Assembly: GCA_002315275.1 (NCBI GenBank)
Contig: DCGN01000038.1
Span: 4,855 to 19,035, forward strand
DNA: 14,181 nucleotides
Reading direction: 5' to 3'
From: Clostridiales bacterium UBA1777
Lineage (GTDB): Bacteria; Bacillota; Clostridia; Oscillospirales; Oscillospiraceae
Shown: positions 6,401-14,081 of the stretch, piece by piece
How positions within the stretch are numbered: the first letter of the stretch is position 1
Layout: each line of letters begins with the position of its first letter
The notes under the pieces: generated by a model
What the model saw: only the letters and a program-made list of their open reading frames with translations
Database searches by the model: none
Told to the model about the DNA's origin: nothing
Program-made: the position numbers and the translations under genes

Positions 6401-8485
6401 ATGAAGATGAAAAAACTGCTCCTCCTTTTGCTTGCGCTTTCCGTTGTTCTCTCCCTCGCAGCCTGCGGTGATTTCGATGACCGCATCGTGAAGGATGCCC
6501 CGGTCGCTCCCGTTTCGGAGGCCGCCGATGAGGAAGCACCCGCCGATGAAGCGCCGATAGACGAAGCCTATAACGGTGATCTCGCCAAATGGACGGTCAT
6601 GATCTATATGGACGGGTCAAACCTCGAATCGGACGGTTGGATGGCTACCGAAAACCTCGAGGAGATTTATGACACCGTTCCTACCGAGGACGTCAACCTT
6701 GTCTTCCAGACGGGCGGCTGTGAGGAATGGCACGCCTACGATTCGCTCGGGCTCGACATTCCGAACGATATGACTCAGCGCTATTACTACGGCGTTGACG
6801 GCTTCGAGCTTCTCGAAGAGGGCGAGCTCCAGAGCATGGCCGACCCGAACACACTCAGCGATTTCATCTCCTGGAGTGCCGACAGCTTCCCCGCCGAGAA
6901 GTACCTTCTCGTTATGTGGGACCACGGCGGCGGCAGCATGAGCGGCCTTTGCTGGGACGATATATTCGGCTACTATGCCTGCCTCACTCTTCCCGATTTT
7001 GCAAGAGCTCTCGATAACGGCGGCGTTCACTTTGAGGCCGTTCTGCTCGACGTGTGCATGATGGCAACCTTTGAGACAGCACAGACCATCGAGCCCTACA
7101 GCAATTATCTGATAGGCTCGGAGGAGGTCGTCGCGGGTGCAGGCTCCAGCTATACCGACTGGCTGCAGTATCTCTATGACGTGCCGAGCTGCAACGGCGA
7201 ACAGCTCGGTGAGGTCGTCTGCGAGACTATTCAGCAGAAGTACGTTGAGCTCGGTGACACCGCCTCCGCGGACTGGCTCACCTACTCCTGCATCGACCTG
7301 AGCAAGATAGATGCCGTTTCCGAGGCATTTGACGAATTCTTTGCCGAGGTATGTGACCTTGTGTCCGACACGTCTTCTTATTTTAATTTCGCCTTCTACA
7401 CGAGAACCGCCGAGAAGTATTCGTATCCCGAAATGGTCGACCTTGTTCATTTCGCCCAGCTTGCCCGCTCCAGCTCTCTCAGCTCGGATACAGTTGAAAG
7501 CCTTATCAATGCCACCGAGGATGCCATTACATGCAACGTCCGCGGAAGCTACAGGTGCTACTCGAACGGCATGTCCTTCTACTATTCTCCGCAGGCAAGC
7601 TACCATTATCTTGACAGATTCTCCCGCGCCTGCAAAAGCCCCATTTACCTGTCCTACATCGATGCCGTCAACACCGGCTGGACAGCTCCCGACTGGGTGT
7701 ACGAGGAGGTCGAGCGTCTGCCCGAGATATCCTACAGCGACTATATCGTCAGAGCCGAGACAGAGGTCGCCGAGGACGGCAGCCTCAATCTCTATGTTGT
7801 GAACGCTCTTGACGCTGTCTCCACAGTTGATGCGCTTATCTATCAGTACAACGAAAAGTCCGATGAGTGGTACCGTCTCGGCAGAAGCGCCGAGGTTGAC
7901 GGTGATTTTGAAACCGGCGTTTTCTCCGCTATGTTCAACGGCAAGTGGCTCGCTGTCGGCGATGAGTTCGTCGAGCTGCAGATCCAGGAGGAGACCGTCG
8001 ATCACACGCTCTACAACATCCCCGTATTCGTGCCCGAGTATGACTGGACTTACAACCTCCGCGCAGGTCTCATCTACGGCGAGACTCCCGAAGAGGATGA
8101 AAACGGCGAAGAAATCGACGAGGCCTCAGAAGGCCAGCTCGGTTATTACGAGCTCTACGGTCTGTGGGACGGCGAAATGCAGAGCTCCCTTGAGCGCCCC
8201 GGCAGAGATGTCTACGACATGGATTACTTCTACGGCATGGAAATGATCCCCGTGCTTACGACAGTCGATATTTCCGACGGTTATGAGCTCGGTACAAAGG
8301 AAATGACTCCCTTCACCGTCGATGAATACACGGGTGCCAAGCTCAAGGATCTCCCCGCCGGCAGATACGCCTACTCCTTCGTGCTCACCAGTGTGCTCGG
8401 TACGGAGACCGTCACCGATCCCGTCATCTTCGATTGGGACGGACAGACGATGACCTTTGTTGTCGAGACCGACGAGGCGGCATAA
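6401..8485 (+). CDS. Clostripain-family (C11) cysteine protease, surface lipoprotein
   Basis: 694 residues. A lipoprotein signal peptide (charged KMKK, hydrophobic core, lipobox LAAC with Cys22) should anchor it to the outer face of the membrane. An Asp/Glu/Ala/Pro-rich linker (about 23-60) leads into a C11 domain beginning KWTVMIYMDGSNLESDG. The catalytic pair is visible as His175 in MWDHGGGSMSGLCWDD and Cys219 in LLDVCMMATFE. The remaining C-terminal half is probably beta-rich accessory domains, with an acidic insert (EEDENGEEIDEASEG). Clostripain itself cuts after Arg; whether this member does is not shown. I chose ATG 6401 because GAGGG lies 7 nt upstream and the signal peptide starts there; ATG 6359 sits in the palindrome without a binding site. 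It lies 105 nt after the cargo gene on the same strand, with no evident terminator between, so it could process the exported peptide, though such lipoproteins also occur as stand-alone genes. Confidence 0.85.
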   Translation: MKMKKLLLLLLALSVVLSLAACGDFDDRIVKDAPVAPVSEAADEEAPADEAPIDEAYNGDLAKWTVMIYMDGSNLESDGWMATENLEEIYDTVPTEDVNLVFQTGGCEEWHAYDSLGLDIPNDMTQRYYYGVDGFELLEEGELQSMADPNTLSDFISWSADSFPAEKYLLVMWDHGGGSMSGLCWDDIFGYYACLTLPDFARALDNGGVHFEAVLLDVCMMATFETAQTIEPYSNYLIGSEEVVAGAGSSYTDWLQYLYDVPSCNGEQLGEVVCETIQQKYVELGDTASADWLTYSCIDLSKIDAVSEAFDEFFAEVCDLVSDTSSYFNFAFYTRTAEKYSYPEMVDLVHFAQLARSSSLSSDTVESLINATEDAITCNVRGSYRCYSNGMSFYYSPQASYHYLDRFSRACKSPIYLSYIDAVNTGWTAPDWVYEEVERLPEISYSDYIVRAETEVAEDGSLNLYVVNALDAVSTVDALIYQYNEKSDEWYRLGRSAEVDGDFETGVFSAMFNGKWLAVGDEFVELQIQEETVDHTLYNIPVFVPEYDWTYNLRAGLIYGETPEEDENGEEIDEASEGQLGYYELYGLWDGEMQSSLERPGRDVYDMDYFYGMEMIPVLTTVDISDGYELGTKEMTPFTVDEYTGAKLKDLPAGRYAYSFVLTSVLGTETVTDPVIFDWDGQTMTFVVETDEAA

Positions 8486-8497
8486 CGCACAAGATAT

Positions 8498-8536
8498 AAA
8501 AAAAGCACTGCGATTTTGAATCGTAGTGCTTTTTTG
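8498..8536. terminator. Bidirectional terminator between convergent genes
   Basis: AAAAAGCACTGCGATT, loop TTG, AATCGTAGTGCTTTTTT: a long stem with one G-T pair, A-run on the left and T-run on the right, so it works for the protease gene on + and greA on -. It marks the right border of the export locus. Confidence 0.9.
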
Positions 8537-8538
8537 TC

Positions 8539-9042
8539 TCAATAGCTCAAAAGCGGGGCGGAGCCGTCATCCTCGCCTTTTGTGATCGTCTTTATCACGG
8601 CTTTGTAGCTGTATGTATCGCTCACCTGAACGGTTATCTCATCCCCGACCTTTTTGCCGAGGATCTGCTTGCCGAACGGAGATTCCTTGCTGATGAGTCC
8701 CTTGCGTGGGTCACAGCGGACTGTTGTAACCACCTGAATGACCTCCGTTTCATCGTCCTCCGGTATGTATACCTCCACCTTGTCGAAAAGGCCTACCTCG
8801 TTGTCAGCAGATTTGTCGGAGATGACCTTAGCTGTCTTGATCATGCCCTCGAGGTATCTCATGCGGCTCATATTCTGACGCTGCGCCTGCTTCGCGGCCT
8901 TATACTCGTAATTCTCGCTGAGGTCTCCGAAGGCTCTCGTGCGCTTGACCTCTTCGATTATCTCCGGCTGAAGCACGAGCCTTCTGTGGTCGAGCTCATC
9001 CTGCATCTTTTTTATATCTTCTCTTGTCAGTTCGTCATTCAT
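8539..9042 (-). CDS. greA: Transcription elongation factor GreA
   Basis: 167 residues (family about 158). GreA enters the RNA polymerase secondary channel and stimulates cleavage of backtracked RNA. The N-terminal coiled coil (about 3-75) carries the conserved tip GDLSENYEY (39-47) with acidic Asp40 and Glu43, followed by KAAKQAQ. The C-terminal domain ends in SPFGKQILGKKVGDEI, then a tail of VQVSDTYSYKAVIKTI and further residues. The start is ATG at 9042 (minus strand) with GGGAGA about 9 nt upstream; the frame extends further without signals. The stop lies directly beside the shared terminator. It lies 16 nt downstream of the unrecognised gene at 9059-9466 and is probably co-transcribed with it. 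Confidence 0.93.
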   Translation of the reverse strand: MNDELTREDIKKMQDELDHRRLVLQPEIIEEVKRTRAFGDLSENYEYKAAKQAQRQNMSRMRYLEGMIKTAKVISDKSADNEVGLFDKVEVYIPEDDETEVIQVVTTVRCDPRKGLISKESPFGKQILGKKVGDEITVQVSDTYSYKAVIKTITKGEDDGSAPLLSY

Positions 9043-9058
9043 CGTGTTTAATCTCCCG

Positions 9059-9466
9059 TTATATATCAACATTCACGCTGCCGAGCCCGTTTTTGTCGAA
9101 CTCGTCAAGATAATCCTCCATACGCTCCGAAAGCTCCGTGAAGTCCTCCGGGTCGGAATTCTCAAGGCCGAGGTCGCGCCGCGCAAGCTCCTCCGCCAGG
9201 ATGGAGAAAAATACCGCGTCCTCATAGTCGGCAATGGCCTCGTGGATGCCGCCGTCCTCATAAGCCTTTGAGGGATAGATGTGTCCCTGCCAGTATCCCG
9301 CAAGCGCGCTCAGCCCGTTTTGCGGGCAGAGAGAGAAAAGCTTTTCCTGCAGATCATCGTAATCCTCGAATCTGTCATCCCCTCTCGCGGAGTTCAATAT
9401 CCAGTTGCCTATATAGACCAGATCAAGGAGCCGCCTGAACTCCTTACCCGTAAATTCAACATTCAT
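9059..9466 (-). CDS. Unrecognised small acidic protein
   Basis: 135 residues, not assigned to a family. It is strongly acidic (for example NSDPEDFTELSERMEDYLDE near the C-terminus), probably mostly helical and cytoplasmic, with no signal peptide or membrane segment. One recognisable block is GLSALAGYWQGHIYP in the middle. GGGAGG lies 8 nt before the ATG at 9466, and the gene is read from its own promoter together with greA, whose binding site begins one base past this stop. The good ribosome binding site and tight operon spacing support a real gene; nothing in it indicates a function. Confidence 0.75.
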   Translation of the reverse strand: MNVEFTGKEFRRLLDLVYIGNWILNSARGDDRFEDYDDLQEKLFSLCPQNGLSALAGYWQGHIYPSKAYEDGGIHEAIADYEDAVFFSILAEELARRDLGLENSDPEDFTELSERMEDYLDEFDKNGLGSVNVDI

Positions 9467-9508
9467 TTTGACAGCCTCCCGTCCCGACGAGCATATAACC
9501 GAAACCAT

Positions 9509-9536
9509 ATTATATACTTATTATATCACAGGACAA
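9509..9536 (-). promoter_or_regulatory. Promoter for the leftward small-protein/greA operon
   Basis: On the minus strand: TTGTCC (complement of 9531-9536), a 16-bp spacer, TATAAT (complement of 9509-9514), about 43 bp before the start codon at 9466. The -10 is consensus. Confidence 0.55.
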
Positions 9537-9598
9537 GTCTTTTTTCCACAAATAATACATATCAGCCGCTCTTCCTCCTGCAAGCGGGAAAATTCTGC

Positions 9599-9627
9599 TT
9601 GTAATGGAGGCAATTTTGCTGTATTAT
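9599..9627 (+). promoter_or_regulatory. Promoter for the murI operon
   Basis: TTGTAA (9599-9604), 17-bp spacer, TATTAT (9622-9627), about 31 bp before the murI start; a nearby TATAAT (9627-9632) is a possible alternative -10 but lacks a well-spaced -35. Together with the leftward promoter this makes 9467-9658 a divergent control region. Confidence 0.5.
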
Positions 9628-9658
9628 ATAATGACTGCGTTATCGAAAGGATGCCGAA

Positions 9659-10471
9659 ATGGACAACAGACCTGTCGGAATATTTGATTCCGGTCTCGGC
9701 GGGCTTACGGCGCTGAAGGCGCTTCGCGAGCTCATGCCGGACGAAAACATAATATACTTTGCCGACAGCGCCCGCGCCCCTTACGGCGACAGGGGCTTCG
9801 GTGAGCTGCGCGTTATAGCACGGCAGGATCTTGATTTTGTCCGTTCTCTCGGCGCGAAGGCAGTCCTCGTTGCCTGCGGCACGATATCGAGCGTTGCGGC
9901 GGATGAGTTAGATGCGTATTGCATCCCTGCGATGGGTGTTCTGAAAAGCACGGTCGATGCCGTCGCCCGCGAGGGTGCGGATAAGATAGGCATCATCGCC
10001 ACTCCCGCCAGCATCCGAAGCGGCGCCTTTGAGCGGGAGATAAGGTGCGCCTGCCCGGATGCCCTCGTTATGACGGCCGGCTGCAGGAGCTTTGCTCCGC
10101 TTATCGAGCAGGGCCATCTCGCGAGAAACGATGAGCTTATCGCAAAGGCCGTCGAGGAGTATCTCTCTCCCATGAAGGCTGAAAAGGTTGACATAATTGT
10201 TCTCGGGTGTACGCACTACGGCATAATCGCCGATGCGATACGCGATTACATGGGCTATGGCGTGAAGCTGCTTGAAGCATCCCGCTGTGCCGCAGAGGCC
10301 ATGCGTGACAGACTCGTGAGCCTTGATATTTCAGGCTCGGGCGCAGGCACAGAATATTACACAAGCGGAGACCCGTCGGAATTTGAGCACCTCTCCTCCG
10401 TCTTCCTCGGCGGAAGCGCGGTGAAGGGCGCGGCGCACATTCTTCCTATGCGGGTCGATTTGGAGAAATAA
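9659..10471 (+). CDS. murI: Glutamate racemase
   Basis: 270 residues, normal length. It interconverts L- and D-glutamate, supplying D-Glu for peptidoglycan. Visible are the N-terminal GIFDSGLGGLTALK (Asp10, Ser11), FADSARAPYG, the first catalytic cysteine Cys73 in VACGTISSVA, and the second, Cys184, in LGCTHYGII. The usual motifs are CNTA and GCTHYP, so the Asn after Cys73 is replaced by Gly and the Pro after the second motif by Gly. Both catalytic cysteines remain, so I still call it a glutamate racemase, with a small chance of a related amino-acid racemase. AAAGGA lies 7 nt before the ATG. It is the first gene of an operon with the DUF1934 protein and argS. Confidence 0.87.
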   Translation: MDNRPVGIFDSGLGGLTALKALRELMPDENIIYFADSARAPYGDRGFGELRVIARQDLDFVRSLGAKAVLVACGTISSVAADELDAYCIPAMGVLKSTVDAVAREGADKIGIIATPASIRSGAFEREIRCACPDALVMTAGCRSFAPLIEQGHLARNDELIAKAVEEYLSPMKAEKVDIIVLGCTHYGIIADAIRDYMGYGVKLLEASRCAAEAMRDRLVSLDISGSGAGTEYYTSGDPSEFEHLSSVFLGGSAVKGAAHILPMRVDLEK

Positions 10472-10475
10472 AAAA

Positions 10476-10916
10476 ATGAGAGATGTAGTAATTTCGATCC
10501 GCAGCATCCACGGCTACGGCTCGGAGGATCAGGATTGCATAGATTTCACGACCGACGGCAAGTACAGCTACGACGGCTGCGTCGGCCGCCTGAGTTACCT
10601 CGAGAGCGAGGTGACCGGTCTTCCCGGCACGAAAACAAGCGTTGAGATATCCAAAAACGGTGTCTCCGTTGACAGGAAGGGCTTCGTAACGAGTCACATG
10701 GTGTTCCGCGAGGGCGGGCGCGATGTGTTCCAGTACAATACGCCCTTCGGCATGGCAAACATGGACATGAGCACTCATAAGATACGGCACAGCTTCAACG
10801 AAAACGGCGGCAGCATGGAGATCGACTATGTGCTCGATCTTGAGCACGCCATAGTGCTGAAGAATAAATTCCAGATGAAAGTCGAACCGAGAGAAGGAGA
10901 AACAAAAAATGGCTAA
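10476..10916 (+). CDS. DUF1934 / YwiB-family protein
   Basis: 146 residues, a small beta-rich protein of the DUF1934 (YwiB-like, calycin-type barrel) family, function unknown. Supporting stretches are VISIRSIHGYG at the start, TKTSVEISKNGVSVDR and MVFREGGRDVFQYNTPFG in the middle, and MEIDYVLDLEH near the end. Bacillus ywiB lies next to argS, and the same neighbourhood is seen here. It starts 4 nt after the murI stop (GGAG 10462-10465) and overlaps argS by 8 nt, which suggests translational coupling to the synthetase. Confidence 0.85.
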   Translation: MRDVVISIRSIHGYGSEDQDCIDFTTDGKYSYDGCVGRLSYLESEVTGLPGTKTSVEISKNGVSVDRKGFVTSHMVFREGGRDVFQYNTPFGMANMDMSTHKIRHSFNENGGSMEIDYVLDLEHAIVLKNKFQMKVEPREGETKNG

Positions 10917-12648
10917 CATGATTCAGGCCGCAAAGGATCAGATAAACAGCATACTGCAGGCAGCATACGAAAAGGCCGCAGCGGCAGGCGCTCTCCCCGC
11001 AGGTGCCGAGCTTACCGGCAGCGTTGAGATCCCCAAGGACACAGCAAACGGCGACTATGCCGCGAACCACGCCATGACCGGCGCGCGCGCGATGCGCATG
11101 GCTCCGAGAAAGATTGCCGACGCTCTTGCCGCAAACGCAGACCTTGAAGGCAGCTTTTTCTCCTCTGTTGAGGTCGCAGGCCCCGGCTTTATCAACTTCC
11201 GCCTCGGCGGCAAGTGGTACGGTGATGTGCTCGCCGCTGTCCGCGCAGAGGGCAGGGATTACGGTCGCTCCGATGTTTACGGCGGCAAGAAGGTCATGAT
11301 AGAGTTCGTCTCTGCAAACCCCACCGGTCCGATGCACATGGGCAACGCCCGCGGCGGCGTTCTCGGAGATGCGCTTGCAAGCGTGCTTGACAGAGCGGGC
11401 TGCAAGGTATGGCGCGAATTCTATGTTAACGACGCAGGCAACCAGATTGAGAAGTTCGCCTCCTCTATAGATGCCCGCTATGCCGAACTCATTCTCGGCG
11501 ACAAGGCAGAGCCCTTCCCCGAGGACGGTTACCACGGCGACGATATAAAGGAGCTTGCCTCCGCTTTCCGCGCCGAGTTCGGCGACAGTTGGCTCTCCAA
11601 GGACAAGGCCGAGCGCCATGAGGCAATGGCATCCTTCGGTCTCAAGCGCAACCTCCCCAAGATGAAGGCCGACCTTGAGCGCTACGGTATCAAGTATGAT
11701 AAGTGGTTCTTCGAGTCCGAGCTGCACAACACGGGATATGTTGCCGAGACGATGAATATGCTCACCGAGAAGGGCTACACCTACGAGAAGGACGGCGCTC
11801 TCTGGCTCAACACCTCCTCCATTCTCTCCGAGAAGCTTCTCGCCGCCGGCAAGACTCAGGAGGAGATCGACAAGCTCGAGCTTAAGGACGACGTTCTCCG
11901 CCGTGCAAACGGCTTCTATACCTACTTTGCAAGCGATATCGCATACCACAGAAACAAGTTCGAAAAGCGCGGCTTTGACAAGGTCATCAACGTCTGGGGT
12001 GCCGACCATCACGGTCACGTTGCAAGACTCAAGGGCGCTATGGATGCCCTCGGCCTCGACGGAGAGAACAGACTTGACATCGTGCTGATGCAGCTTGTCA
12101 AGCTCATGTCCAACGGGCAGGAGGTGCGCATGTCCAAGAGAACGGGCAAGGCTATCTCTCTTTCCAACCTGCTTGACGATATCCCCGTGGATGCCGCAAG
12201 ATACTTCTTCAACTCCCGTCCCGAGTCTCCCGTCATGTTCGATCTTGAGCTCGCAATCCGTGAGGACAGCGAGAACCCCGTTTACTATGTCCAGTACGCT
12301 CATGCGCGTATCTGCTCGCTGATAGCCGCTCTCGCCGAAGAGGGGCACACCGTTCCCTCTTCAGCCGATATCTCCTGCCTCACCACCGCTGAGGAAAAGG
12401 AGCTTATCAAGCAGCTCGCCATTCTCCCCGAGGAGATCCGCCTCTCCGCAAGAGACTACGATCCCAGCCGCATCAACAAATATGTCACCGAGCTCGCCAC
12501 CCGCTTCCATAAGTTCTACACCGTCTGCCGCATCAAGGATGCAGAGCCCGGTGTTCTCGAGGCAAGGCTTTTCCTTGCGGATGCCGTCAGAAACGTCATC
12601 GAAGTCTCATTGGAAATTATCGGCGTTTCCGCTCCCGAAAAAATGTGA
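10909..12648 (+). CDS. argS: Arginyl-tRNA synthetase
   Basis: 579 residues, class I synthetase charging tRNA-Arg. The N-terminal Arg-tRNA recognition domain (about 1-115) is followed by the catalytic fold with FVSANPTGPMHMGNARGG; HMGN (143-146) is the HIGH-type ATP-binding motif. Further family motifs are EFYVNDAGNQIEKF, NVWGADHHGHVARLKGA and VRMSKRTGKAI, where MSKRT (408-412) fills the KMSKS position. The C-terminal anticodon-binding helical domain includes NPVYYVQYAHARICSL and ends at SAPEKM. AAGGAG (10894-10899) lies 9 nt before the ATG, inside the upstream gene, and a strong terminator follows. The gene is complete and of normal length. Confidence 0.96.
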   Translation: MANMIQAAKDQINSILQAAYEKAAAAGALPAGAELTGSVEIPKDTANGDYAANHAMTGARAMRMAPRKIADALAANADLEGSFFSSVEVAGPGFINFRLGGKWYGDVLAAVRAEGRDYGRSDVYGGKKVMIEFVSANPTGPMHMGNARGGVLGDALASVLDRAGCKVWREFYVNDAGNQIEKFASSIDARYAELILGDKAEPFPEDGYHGDDIKELASAFRAEFGDSWLSKDKAERHEAMASFGLKRNLPKMKADLERYGIKYDKWFFESELHNTGYVAETMNMLTEKGYTYEKDGALWLNTSSILSEKLLAAGKTQEEIDKLELKDDVLRRANGFYTYFASDIAYHRNKFEKRGFDKVINVWGADHHGHVARLKGAMDALGLDGENRLDIVLMQLVKLMSNGQEVRMSKRTGKAISLSNLLDDIPVDAARYFFNSRPESPVMFDLELAIREDSENPVYYVQYAHARICSLIAALAEEGHTVPSSADISCLTTAEEKELIKQLAILPEEIRLSARDYDPSRINKYVTELATRFHKFYTVCRIKDAEPGVLEARLFLADAVRNVIEVSLEIIGVSAPEKM

Positions 12649-12659
12649 TAAATTATACA

Positions 12660-12689
12660 CGGGTCTGTTATTGCAGACCCGCTTTTTTT
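12660..12689 (+). terminator. Rho-independent terminator of the murI-argS operon
   Basis: CGGGTCTG (12660-12667), loop TTATTG, CAGACCCG (12674-12681), then C and seven T. A perfect 8-bp stem. Confidence 0.95.
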
Positions 12690-12944
12690 AGTTTTATTTA
12701 CCTCTTTTTAGACGACATCGTTCATTCTTCGCCGTTAAGAATTTTACATTTCCATTATTTTAAAGTTTCTGTATGATTTTTACTGTTTTTTCGCTATGCG
12801 ACTGCTTATATTTTTATTCACGGAATGAATATTTATACCGTTGAGCGGGCGTATAATTTTTCCAAATATTCATTTTTGTTACTTACATTATATGTCAAAC
12901 TAAAGAATAAAGTATTAACAAATCCGTGTTTTTTCAAAAAATCG
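12690..12944. other. AT-rich spacer without a gene
   Basis: Between the argS terminator and the promoter of the regulator gene. It holds T-rich runs and only short open frames of low-complexity, hydrophobic composition without ribosome binding sites. I see no RNA gene or clear repeat here; an upstream control region for the SpoVT/AbrB-type gene is the simplest reading. Confidence 0.5.
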
Positions 12945-12973
12945 TTGACTATTTCAATTTTTTGTTGTATACT
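12945..12973 (+). promoter_or_regulatory. Near-consensus sigma-A-type promoter of the AbrB-type gene
   Basis: TTGACT (12945-12950), 17-bp spacer, TATACT (12968-12973), with TG directly next to the -10. Predicted leader about 65 nt to the ATG at 13047. It is the strongest promoter match in the window. Confidence 0.8.
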
Positions 12974-13046
12974 CATTCCATGTTCGGGTATTCATTATTT
13001 CTTAATGTTTTCATTTAGCATTATCTTTTAAAAGGAGGAAACTCAC

Positions 13047-13292
13047 ATGAAGTCTACGGGAATAGTTCGCAAGGTCGATGAGCTCGGTCGTATCGTGCTT
13101 CCGATAGAGATGAGACGTACGCTCGATATCTCCGAGAAGGATGCTCTGGAGATCTATGTCGACGGTGATAACATCATCCTGCGCAAGTATCAGCCTGCCT
13201 GCATCTTCTGCGACAACGCAAAGAATGTTATCAATTTCAAGGGAAAGAACATTTGCCCCGACTGTCTGAAGAAGCTCAAGTCTCAGACCTGA
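13047..13292 (+). CDS. AbrB/SpoVT-type transition regulator with CxxC pairs
   Basis: 81 residues. The N-terminal SpoVT-AbrB swapped-hairpin DNA-binding domain is textbook: MKSTGIVRKVDELGRIVLPIE, then RRTLDISEKDALEIYVDGD (about 1-48). It should bind DNA as a dimer or tetramer and act as a global or transition-state regulator. The C-terminal third carries Cys52, Cys55, Cys70 and Cys73 (CIFC, 14 residues, CPDC), a likely zinc-binding or redox-sensitive knuckle not present in Bacillus AbrB. AGGAGG (13033-13038) lies 8 nt before the ATG. It is monocistronic with its own strong promoter and a terminator. Confidence 0.9.
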   Translation: MKSTGIVRKVDELGRIVLPIEMRRTLDISEKDALEIYVDGDNIILRKYQPACIFCDNAKNVINFKGKNICPDCLKKLKSQT

Positions 13293-13310
13293 CAACTCCT
13301 ACATAAAGTC

Positions 13311-13345
13311 AGCCCGCATCCCCGAAAAAGGGAATGCGGGCTTTT
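13311..13345 (+). terminator. Terminator after the AbrB-type gene
   Basis: AGCCCGCAT-C-CCC (13311-13323), loop GAAAAA, GGG-A-ATGCGGGCT (13330-13342), then a short T-run. The stem has one mismatch. The convergent gene on the minus strand ends just 7 bp away, so the hairpin may also serve it, although its minus-strand T-run is poor. Confidence 0.85.
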
Positions 13346-13351
13346 CATATC

Positions 13352-14065
13352 TCATGCGAGACGGTATATGCGTTTCACCTCGTCTGTCTCGGTGCCGTCG
13401 GCATTTCGGAGGACAAGGTTCGGTTCTATCCTGAGGCCGGGTTTTGCTCCTCTTTTGCCCTCTATGAGCACGAGATTGGGCGCAGATAGCGCCGAATGGC
13501 ATACCATGCGCAGCCGCTTCGGCTCGATTCCGTGCGCGCTCATGGCACACATGGCCTCAGAGAGGCGTTCCGGCTTATGGACGAGTGCAAAGGTGCCTCC
13601 GGTGTGAAGCAGGTACGCAGCTGCCGCGCAGATATCCTCAAGCGTGCAGGATACCTCTCCTCTCGCGGCGGCCTTATCCGCATCCGACGAGAGCTTCCCG
13701 CTCCCAACCGGGAAATACGGCGGGTTTGCCATGGCGAGGCCAAACTCTCCGGTTTTGAAAAGCTGTCTGTGCTGCCTTATATCGCCCGTTATGATGCTGC
13801 TTCTGCTCTCGAAGGCATTCTCCGCCATATTCCGCTTCGCGATCTCAGCCGCAGCGGGGACTATTTCAAGCCCCGTCATATGGAGCTTATCCGTCTTCGC
13901 GAGAAGAAGAATATCAATAGCACCGGAAGCGCAGCCGAGGTCAATCCCCCGCTTTGCCCCCGCGGTATTTACAAAGTCTGCAAGAAGGACGCAATCTGTC
14001 CCGAGCTTGAAATGCTCCGCCTGTGCAAAGCGCGGCCCGCCGTTCCAAAGTTCAACAAATTCCAT
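13352..14065 (-). CDS. TrmN6/YfiC-type tRNA (adenine-N6) methyltransferase
   Basis: 237 residues, a Rossmann-fold SAM-dependent methyltransferase. The N-terminal block GPRFAQAEHFKLGTDCVLLADF is typical of tRNA1(Val) adenine-37 N6-methyltransferases (TrmN6; Firmicutes YabB-like). The SAM motif is IDLGCASGAIDIL (DLGCASG 42-48), a second strand ends in an acidic residue (TGLEIVP), and the amino-methylating motif NPPY is at 114-117 (MANPPYFPVGSG). The product modifies tRNA in the cytoplasm; the exact tRNA target is inferred from the family. The start is ATG at 14065 (minus strand), with GGAG 5 nt upstream; the open frame runs on to 14134 through an inverted repeat without a binding site, so the longer form is unlikely. 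Confidence 0.85.
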   Translation of the reverse strand: MEFVELWNGGPRFAQAEHFKLGTDCVLLADFVNTAGAKRGIDLGCASGAIDILLLAKTDKLHMTGLEIVPAAAEIAKRNMAENAFESRSSIITGDIRQHRQLFKTGEFGLAMANPPYFPVGSGKLSSDADKAAARGEVSCTLEDICAAAAYLLHTGGTFALVHKPERLSEAMCAMSAHGIEPKRLRMVCHSALSAPNLVLIEGKRGAKPGLRIEPNLVLRNADGTETDEVKRIYRLA

Positions 14066-14081
14066 AATATCTCCGATAATA

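Noticed and set aside
6617..8005. Long minus-strand open frame opposite the clostripain gene
   Set aside because: The plus strand has a signal peptide and catalytic His/Cys motifs; the antisense translation resembles no protein family and has no start signals.
10795..12348. Long minus-strand open frame opposite argS
   Set aside because: argS is complete with its HIGH and KMSKS equivalents; the antisense frame is a compositional by-product.
12825..13031. 68-codon open frame in the spacer before the AbrB-type gene
   Set aside because: It spans the near-consensus promoter, lacks a ribosome binding site and has a low-complexity hydrophobic translation.
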